A DNA stretch of 64,000 bases from Coprousia sp963931435. Lineage in GTDB: Bacteria; Actinomycetota; Coriobacteriia; Coriobacteriales; Coriobacteriaceae. The notes beneath the pieces were generated by a model. That model saw nothing but the letters and a program-made list of their open reading frames with translations. It did not search any database and was not told the DNA's origin. Where the stretch lies: the NCBI GenBank assembly GCA_963931435.1, contig OZ007012.1:1798001-1862000 (forward strand), in the 5' to 3' direction. The position numbers and the translations under genes were made by a program. Each line of letters opens with the position of its first letter. Within the stretch, counting starts at the first letter, position 1. Of the stretch, positions 41,787 to 47,822 are shown one piece after another.

Positions 41787-41914
41787 AAAACCTCCTCGGA
41801 GGTTTTTACGGGGCGGGAGTGCGCAAGCGTTTCTGCCCCGGTTTTCATTTGCCACAGAATAGCCCTCGGGCTTTGTAAGGCGGGGTCGCGCAAGCGGTTC
41901 CGCCTAGTTTTTAT
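41787..41914 (+). ncRNA. Two tandem hairpin RNA modules after Abi_2
   Basis: Module A: AAAACCTCC-TC-GGAGGTTTT (41787-41806), then CGGGGC (41809-41814) with GCCCCG (41835-41840) and GTTTTC. Module B: AGCCC-TC-GGGCT (41861-41872), then AGGCGG (41878-41883) with CCGCCT (41900-41905) and AGTTTTT. The large loops both contain GCGCAAGCG. Each module is a short TC-looped stem followed by a long-looped GC stem with a U-tract. The first may simply terminate the Abi_2 mRNA; the repetition suggests a structured small RNA. Confidence 0.55.
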
Positions 41915-42712
41915 TGACGAGAGATCCCACACCCCACAGCCACCCGCTGCCCGTCGAGGGCCGCACCGCAGCCCATCCGCCTGCGCTCCGTTGCGCGCAC
42001 GGCTCGGACCCGCCCCGCCCTGCGCGGAGAGCGCCACTCACGGCCATGCCCGCCGCTCCGGCTGTGTATGCTCCGCGGCTCGGGCCAGCCAGCTCCGCCT
42101 GCGTGTTGCTCCCGGCTCAGGTCAGCCGGCTGCGCCGTCTGCCCTTCGCGGCGGTCGCACACTCCGGCTGCGCCGTCTGCCCCTCGCAGCGCTGCGCATA
42201 CACAGCCTCCGCTCTGGGCATGGCCTGCCGGGGGTTCGACATGCGCAGGTCGGGTCGGTTCCTCGCGGCGGCGCGCACTCCGCTACGGCGGCCGGGCTGC
42301 TACGTTTTTCTTCACGTTCGCAGGTGGCTGTGGGGTGTGGGATCCGTTCGCGTCTCTCACTGAGGGGGCTGCAGGCGCCTCACGCTGACGCACGGCCGCT
42401 GCGGGGCCGAGAGCGCGTCGCCCGCAGGCAGCGATGCCCACGCGCCCGCGAGCGAGCCGGACTCCGTCCCGAGCGACACCATGCCTCGCAAGAGCGCCCC
42501 GAAGCCCCTGACGGGGCCTCGGGGCTTGCCCAACCGGAGGTCTGATACCCGCCGCCCAAGCCGGGGAGCCGGGGCGCATGCGCCGGGTCGCAGCCGCCGT
42601 CCGCACCGGCGCCGCGATCATCCGGCCGCGGCTCGGGCACCTGTCCGCCCCCACGGGCGCCTCGTCTGCGCCTCCGCGCCCGCCGGAGCGGCCGCGTCCC
42701 TCGCCTCGGACA
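41915..42712. other. Non-coding GC-rich block with a 22-bp perfect inverted repeat
   Basis: About 800 bases without a convincing gene on either strand. The first 422 bases are bracketed by a perfect 22-bp inverted repeat (41923-41944 with 42323-42344). Inside are an 11-bp inverted repeat (GGCTGTGTATG at 42059, CATACACAGCC at 42198) and a direct repeat of CCGGCTGCGCCGTCTGCCC near 42129 and 42164. 42345-42712 may hold a decayed minor-head gene after the portal; nothing firm was seen. Confidence 0.6.
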
Positions 42713-44278
42713 TCATCTCATCCGCGCCGGCGCGCCCGTCGCCCGCTCCTCGCGGCGGCGCCCGCGCCCCGGCACCCCGTCCTGGGCTGCGTTGCCGCCC
42801 TTCGAACCCTCACGGCACGCAGCGGACCCGCCAGGCGCCCCTCCGCGCCTCGCGGCAGCCTCGTCCTCGCCGTACCACTTGGCCCGGTACTCCCACGGCT
42901 CCAGCAGGCCCGCCGCGACCTCGTCCATGTCCTGGCGCTTCTCCGCCGTCGTGTCCGTGATGATGCTGTCGTCGAACGTCACGCGCACGAGACCCTCGCC
43001 GGGGAGCTCCACACCCAGGCGACGCTCAGCCGCCATGAGCGCCCGGCAGATCCCCGCGATCGCGCCCTCGAGCGCACGCTCGTGTCTCCTGATGTTGCGC
43101 ATCAGCGCCGAGTTGTCCGCCGACACCTCCGTGGCCGTCTTCACGTACCCGACGTTCTCCAGGTCGAAGTAGTTGATGCCGAACCCGCAGAGGTCCCCGA
43201 GCGTCTGCAGCGCGACCCTGAACGCCCGCGCCTGCGCCTCGGTGCGCAGCGTCGGCGCGAACTCGTGGATCGTGTCCTCGGTGCTCATGACCTTCCTGAA
43301 CACGGTGCAGTCCTGCCGCCCGAAGGGGATGGACACGCGCCCGCCCTTCCCGTCGCGCTCCGTGTCGAACATCACGTCAGAGAGGAACACGCGCATCTTG
43401 CCGTTGTCGATCTCCGACATCATCGCGTCGTAGCAGAGGTCGACCGCCTGGATCGCGTCCACCGCGTCCGCGAACACGCTCTGCCCGTAGGGCGACATGT
43501 CCACCCGCGTGTTGTCGATGGCCGGCTTCACGATCGAGAAGGTCGGCCAGACGCTCCCCGTGTCGTACACCGGGCACACGCCCTCCGGCTCGACGCGATT
43601 GCCGTCCCGGTCGAAGCAGGCGGTCACGATCCTATACGTGCCCTCGCTTGCATCGTCGGTCAGGCGAGAAGGACCCGCCGCCGAAGCCCCTCCGGATGAT
43701 TCGCTTGGCGAGAAGAACGCGTCGGCAGCACCCTTCAGGTGCAGCTGCACCTGGTCGATGGCACGTCCCCTCCAGAACGCCCGCGTCACGAACGCGCACT
43801 CGGTCACGCCCTCCTCGTCCCACGTGAGCGGCACGACCATCCGCGCGTCGTAGCGCCGCACGCGAACCTCGCCCGCGCCCGCGTCCACCCAGAGCGCCCA
43901 GGCGCCCGTCCCCAGGCCGAACGCCCTCACCACGCACTCCTGCGCCGAGGCCAGAAATCCCGTCCGCGCCATCCACGCCGCGAGCCAGTCCGTGCACGCC
44001 TGCTCGGAGCACGCCACCTGCGTCCGGTCGTTCAAGAGCAGAGACCCCCACTCCCGGCACACCCGCATGGCGGGGTGGATCGAGCGCCGGTGCACCTCGT
44101 ACACCCGCCCCACGCCGTCGGTATCCCTATAGTCGTAGAAGTCCCCGAGCGCCCGCATCCACCGGTCCCAGGCGCGAATATGAGGCTCCATATCCTCCAG
44201 CGGCAGCGAGAACCCGAGCGACCTCAGCCACTCCCTCACATGCTCCGGCACCCAGTACTCGTCATCCAGCCCCTGCAC
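42713..44278 (-). CDS. Phage portal protein (SPP1 Gp6-like)
   Basis: About 521 residues. The N-terminal DDEYWVPEHVREWLRSLGF is followed by the portal core (WGSLLLNDRTQVAC, FGLGTGAWALWVDAGAGEVRVRRYDARMVVPL, PYGQSVFADAVDAIQAVDLCYDAMMSEIDNGKMRVFL and VSADNSALMRNIRRHERALEGAI). It forms the dodecameric DNA channel of the head. I prefer GTG 44278 because GGGAGG precedes it; ATG 44302 is also in frame. The last 45 residues are low-complexity and may reflect loss of the natural end at the junction with the block that follows. Confidence 0.85.
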   Translation of the reverse strand: MQGLDDEYWVPEHVREWLRSLGFSLPLEDMEPHIRAWDRWMRALGDFYDYRDTDGVGRVYEVHRRSIHPAMRVCREWGSLLLNDRTQVACSEQACTDWLAAWMARTGFLASAQECVVRAFGLGTGAWALWVDAGAGEVRVRRYDARMVVPLTWDEEGVTECAFVTRAFWRGRAIDQVQLHLKGAADAFFSPSESSGGASAAGPSRLTDDASEGTYRIVTACFDRDGNRVEPEGVCPVYDTGSVWPTFSIVKPAIDNTRVDMSPYGQSVFADAVDAIQAVDLCYDAMMSEIDNGKMRVFLSDVMFDTERDGKGGRVSIPFGRQDCTVFRKVMSTEDTIHEFAPTLRTEAQARAFRVALQTLGDLCGFGINYFDLENVGYVKTATEVSADNSALMRNIRRHERALEGAIAGICRALMAAERRLGVELPGEGLVRVTFDDSIITDTTAEKRQDMDEVAAGLLEPWEYRAKWYGEDEAAARRGGAPGGSAACREGSKGGNAAQDGVPGRGRRREERATGAPARMR

Positions 44279-44305
44279 AGCGCACCTCCCGAACGGTTCC
44301 ATCAA

Positions 44306-44865
44306 TCGCCGCTCAGGTTAAGCGCCCGTCCCAAACTCCCACGGCCCATGCCGCTATCCGCGTCACAGGCATCCATACCCGTGCATAAATGCACGGGTAT
44401 GCGGCCACCCCCGCTATCGCCACTTCCGGTGTTCGCGCTCCTGCCAATGCGTCCTGCATAAGCAGGCGGCTCGCGCCAAGGTCGCTCGCTCGTCGCGCCG
44501 CCTGCAGTCGGCGCTCTTGTTCCGCAAGCCAGCGCACTCCGCCGCGCACGGGCGCTACCCACAGGCAAGCCCACAGCGCGGCTCCATGCGCCGTCTTGCT
44601 CCACGCTCCGGCAGCCCGCAAGCGGTCTGCCTCCGCAGCTGCGGGTGCCTGCTGCGCAGTCACCCTCCGCACCGCTCCAAGCCCGCTACGGTCGCTGCGC
44701 TCCCTCCGCGGTCTTTCCGCGGGCTCCGCAAGCCCCGTTCCGGGTCTTGCTCCGCAGGGGGAGGAGATGAGCGAGAAGAACGCCAGAAATTCAGTTGGCA
44801 ACTGAGTGGTCGTCGAGCTCGAGCGACTACCATATCGAATGAAGGTCGAGAAGATCGGAGGCACC
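44306..44865. other. Non-coding GC-rich block between portal and terminase
   Basis: About 500 bases with no credible gene. Like 41915-42344 it consists of irregular repeats of CTCCG and GCTGCG words, e.g. near 44560-44760, but no long inverted repeat was found. The last 50 bases (TTCAGTTGGCAACTGAGTGG) are the promoter area of the plus-strand gene at 44866; TTGGCAACTGAG includes a small palindrome. Confidence 0.45.
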
Positions 44866-45135
44866 ATGGGACTCTTCGGCAAGCTATTCAAGGGATCGGA
44901 AGACCCTTACGACAAGTACACGTACGACTGGCTGAAAAAGTCTCCAGAGGAGGAGCTGGACGAAGAGCGCGAGAAGATTAGGCTTCGGCATTGCTCTGGT
45001 GACGAGCGGGCAATGCACTATCTCGACGTAATAGATCGAGAGAAAAACCGTCGTTACAAGGCCTCACATCCTGACAGCGAGCCGGGATATCCCGTACACA
45101 GGGAGCACGGCTGGTATCTTCCCAACGATGATTAG
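44866..45135 (+). CDS. Small hypothetical protein (moron) opposite the head genes
   Basis: 89 residues from ATG 44866 with CGGAGG before it. MGLFGKLFKGSEDPYDKYTY, EEELDEEREKIRLRHCSGDERA and the C-terminal PVHREHGWYLPNDD form a pattern I associate with small proteins of unknown function in gut Firmicutes and actinobacteria. It is transcribed against the portal and terminase genes, so it is probably expressed in the lysogen. No domain known. Confidence 0.72.
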   Translation: MGLFGKLFKGSEDPYDKYTYDWLKKSPEEELDEEREKIRLRHCSGDERAMHYLDVIDREKNRRYKASHPDSEPGYPVHREHGWYLPNDD

Positions 45136-45159
45136 GGGACGAGAAGAACGCTCGCACCG

Positions 45160-46437
45160 CTATCCCCTCAGCACGTCGTCCATCATCGCGTAGCGCACCG
45201 CGTCGATCGAGTGGTCGTTGCCGTCCGGGATCTCGTCCACCCACGTGCCGTCGCGGTCGCGCTCGTACTCCTTGAGCCGGAACTCCTCGTAGGCCAAGGG
45301 CGCCCGCTCCGGGTCGATGCAGATCTCGCGCAGCCCCGCCAGCCACTCGTAGCTGAGCCTGCGCATGTTCGACTTCCGCGCAGGGCGCACCCGCAGCCCC
45401 GCCTCGCGCCGCCACACCGCCATCGACTGCTTGCCGTCGGGCGTGTCGTCGCACCAGATGAGCTCGTCGTGGAGATACGCGTCCTCGCCGGGCCCGTCGG
45501 CGTAAGTGAGCGCATCTGTCACCATCGCCGCCGTCTCCGAGGGCGTCTTCCGGTTCGCCGAGAGCTCGCCGAAGACCGTGAGCCTGCGCTCGCCGGGCTC
45601 CCACCCGCAGCGCACGAAGCGCCACGGGTCCGGGAACCAGCCCCAGTCCACGCCGTTTCGCGTGCGCGAGAAGCCCCGGCACGCCGCGTCGGACAGGCGC
45701 ACGCTCACCACGTTGTTGAACACCGAGCCCCCGGTCCCCGTGACCTCGCCCAGGTACTCGTTTCGCCACGCCCGCTCGTCGACGCTGCGCAGGTACTCGG
45801 CCTCCTCGATGAAGGGCGCGCCCAGCCACTCCGGGTGGCTCTCGACGACGTCCAGGTACGAGCTTCGTCGCACCAGCGTGTCCGCCCGCCGCTCGCGCTC
45901 CAGCTCCTCGCGGTTCACCCAGCTCCACAGCGTCCGCGGCGGGTTGTAGCTGTAGAAGATCCAGAAGTCCTCGCCGCCTCGGCGCAGCGAGTTCAGGATC
46001 GACCGCACCGCGTCGATCCCGTCGAACTGGTCGAGCTCCTCGAACCACACCACCGCGCAGTACCCGCGCGTGAACTTCACGCCCTTGAGCTTCAGCGGGT
46101 CGTCGGCGCCGCGGAACACGATCCGCTGCCCCGTGGGCAGGTACGTGATCTCCATCGGCGAGATGCGCGCCCGGAACCACCCCTCGAGCCCCAGCTCCGC
46201 GATCGCCCACGTCATCTGCTGGAACACCGAGTCGCGCAGCGTGTTGCTGAACCGCCGCACGACGACGGCGTTCGCCTCCGGGTGCGCCAGGAGGAGAAGG
46301 ACGATGCACACGGAGATGAAGCTCGACTTCGTGGAGCCGCGCCCGCCGTGCAGCCAGTAGTGCGTGTGCCCGTGGGCCATCACGTCGCCGAGCACGTCGT
46401 GGAAGGCCGGAATCACGAGCGAGGAGGCGTCAACCAT
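45160..46437 (-). CDS. terL: Terminase large subunit
   Basis: 425 residues from ATG 46437. The ATPase domain has the Walker A variant LHGGRGSTKSSFI and Walker B AVVWFEELDQFD, with the coupling motif SYNPP; the C-terminal nuclease domain has VDWGWFPDPW and DGNDHSIDAVRY. It translocates DNA into the head through the portal. It overlaps the small subunit by 8 bases (ATGGTTGA). Terminase_3/PBSX-type by sequence style. Complete in length. Confidence 0.92.
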   Translation of the reverse strand: MVDASSLVIPAFHDVLGDVMAHGHTHYWLHGGRGSTKSSFISVCIVLLLLAHPEANAVVVRRFSNTLRDSVFQQMTWAIAELGLEGWFRARISPMEITYLPTGQRIVFRGADDPLKLKGVKFTRGYCAVVWFEELDQFDGIDAVRSILNSLRRGGEDFWIFYSYNPPRTLWSWVNREELERERRADTLVRRSSYLDVVESHPEWLGAPFIEEAEYLRSVDERAWRNEYLGEVTGTGGSVFNNVVSVRLSDAACRGFSRTRNGVDWGWFPDPWRFVRCGWEPGERRLTVFGELSANRKTPSETAAMVTDALTYADGPGEDAYLHDELIWCDDTPDGKQSMAVWRREAGLRVRPARKSNMRRLSYEWLAGLREICIDPERAPLAYEEFRLKEYERDRDGTWVDEIPDGNDHSIDAVRYAMMDDVLRG

Positions 46438-46852
46438 CGGCGCCGTCCCCGTCGAGGCCGGGCAGCCTCTCCTGCACCGGCTGGGCCACCACGCCGAGCA
46501 CGATCCTGGGCGCCGCGTCCGCCTTGGCGTCGTCGCCCTTGCGCTCCGCCTTGCCGAACTCGTCGGGGTACTTGCGCTCGAGCAGCCACGCGGCGGCCGT
46601 CCAGTACTGGTTTCTCGCAAGCGCCGCCGAGCGGATGGTCGTGAGCAGCGTCCGCTTGAACGCGCTCTCCTCCTTTTTTAGCCCCTCGCTTAACGCGCGC
46701 TGCAACTTCGTCTTCGGGTCGCCGATCCAGCGGTAGAACGTCGACTCGTGGATGCCCAGCGCGGCTATGATGTCCCCGTTGGAGAGGCCGTCCGCCTTGA
46801 GCGCAATAGCCTCGTCCACCATCTCCTGCGTCAGCTTCGGACGCCTCGCCAT
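46430..46852 (-). CDS. terS: Terminase small subunit
   Basis: 140 residues from ATG 46852 (GGGGGTGA upstream). An N-terminal HTH (MVDEAIALKADGLSNGDIIAALGIHESTFYRWI) is followed by a helical oligomerisation region (LSEGLKKEESAFKRTLLTTI) and RNQYWTAAAWLLERKYPDEFG, all typical of TerS proteins that recognise the packaging site. First gene of the packaging module. Confidence 0.88.
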   Translation of the reverse strand: MARRPKLTQEMVDEAIALKADGLSNGDIIAALGIHESTFYRWIGDPKTKLQRALSEGLKKEESAFKRTLLTTIRSAALARNQYWTAAAWLLERKYPDEFGKAERKGDDAKADAAPRIVLGVVAQPVQERLPGLDGDGADG

Positions 46853-47007
46853 GCAATCACCCCCGTGAAAGTCGATAGAACGTCTCACGGTGGATTCTCG
46901 GGGCACGTCACAAAAGAAAAGGTAGAATCTAAGCACGCCTATTGCTTGTTAGCTCCATGATGGAGTTTGGCCTCTGCCTTTTTGACTATGTTCAAGGAGG
47001 TGGTTGC

Positions 47008-47289
47008 ATGAACGGCTTTATTTCTGTTCTGCCAGACTTTTTGCCATTGGTGGCTGCGTGGCTAGGCGGCGGTGGCCGAGCAATCATCATGGGCTTTCAG
47101 GGTTCTAGCCACATCCGGTTCGAATCCGGACACCGCCGCCATATCACTTCCGCTCCCGCTTACCCTTCAGCCCGTACTTCCTGCACAGCCGTGAGTTACG
47201 CTGCCGCATCATGTCTCGCTCGCGCCGCACGTCGTCGATGTCCGCCGCCTCCTCGGCGGCGACCCGCTCGCGCTCAAGCTGCTCGTTGA
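47008..47289 (+). CDS. Possible small membrane peptide overlapping the tRNA-like structure
   Basis: ATG 47008 has a very strong ribosome site (AAGGAGGTGG). The peptide starts MNGFISVLPDFLPLVAAWLG, one hydrophobic segment, and continues through the tRNA-like sequence. The 3' part runs antisense to the gene at 47144 and is probably not conserved. CCTTTTTGA upstream could pair with TTCAAGG and mask the ribosome site, as in type I toxin mRNAs. Real coding status is uncertain. Confidence 0.35.
   Translation: MNGFISVLPDFLPLVAAWLGGGGRAIIMGFQGSSHIRFESGHRRHITSAPAYPSARTSCTAVSYAAASCLARAARRRCPPPPRRRPARAQAAR
47068..47141 (+). tRNA. tRNA-like structure, aberrant D and anticodon arms
   Basis: A 7-bp perfect acceptor stem (GGCGGTG with CACCGCC), discriminator G, encoded CCA (47139-47141), and a T arm TCCGG-TTCGAAT-CCGGA. 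The 39 bases between do not give a normal D arm or 5-bp anticodon stem: the best stem, GGCT (47092-47095) with AGCC (47107-47110), leaves an 11-base loop. Isotype cannot be assigned. It may be a decayed or specialised phage tRNA. Confidence 0.55.
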
Positions 47290-47554
47290 AGGCGCGCTCC
47301 TGCGCCAGGTGGTACTCCTCGGTGCACCGCCGGCACATGCCGGTCTGTCGGTTGATCTTAACGCCCACCGCACCGCAGGAGGGGCACACCGTCTGCACCG
47401 CCAGCGAGCAATGGATTCGGCTCGCCCGCATCTCCACCGCCCGCACGGAGTGGCGCACCCCGCAGCGCCGTTCAATCTCGGCGGCGGCAAATGCCGCGCC
47501 CCTGAAGCTCACCTCGCGCAGCACGTCGTCTTGCTCCTCGGTCCACCAGCTCAT
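47144..47554 (-). CDS. Zinc-ribbon/HTH protein, possible phage regulator
   Basis: 136 residues from ATG 47554 (GGGAGGAGG upstream). An N-terminal Myb/SANT-like helix region (WWTEEQDDVLREVSFRGAAF, HSVRAVEMRASRI) is followed by a zinc ribbon (CPSCGAVGVKINRQTGMCRRC) and a basic coiled coil (RRERDMMRQRNSRLCRKYGLKGKRERK). DNA-binding protein between the replication and packaging genes; a late-gene regulator is plausible. No named family recognised. Confidence 0.7.
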   Translation of the reverse strand: MSWWTEEQDDVLREVSFRGAAFAAAEIERRCGVRHSVRAVEMRASRIHCSLAVQTVCPSCGAVGVKINRQTGMCRRCTEEYHLAQERAFNEQLERERVAAEEAADIDDVRRERDMMRQRNSRLCRKYGLKGKRERK

Positions 47555-47822
47555 CTCCGCCTCCTCCCGGTCCGTCTCACGCGCCGCCCGCGTGCGCCAT
47601 CGCTCCGAAAACCTGCGCTTGAGACGCAGGACAAGCCCGCTGCCAGCGCAAACGCCGTCCGTCTCAACGTCTCAAGCAGAACGGCGCCAGAGCGCCTCGC
47701 GCGTATGTGCGCGCGCACGCCCGCGCGCGATGCCCTTGCAACCCTCATTCCGGTCAAGACACCAAGACAGGAGGGGCGGGCGACCACCCTCACCAGCCGG
47801 TACGGCCGTCTCAATCCCCGTC

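Noticed and set aside
42283..42654. Minus-strand frames after the portal gene as a minor head protein
   Set aside because: Overlapping frames, Ala/Arg/Pro-rich, no head-protein motif and they enter the inverted-repeat block.
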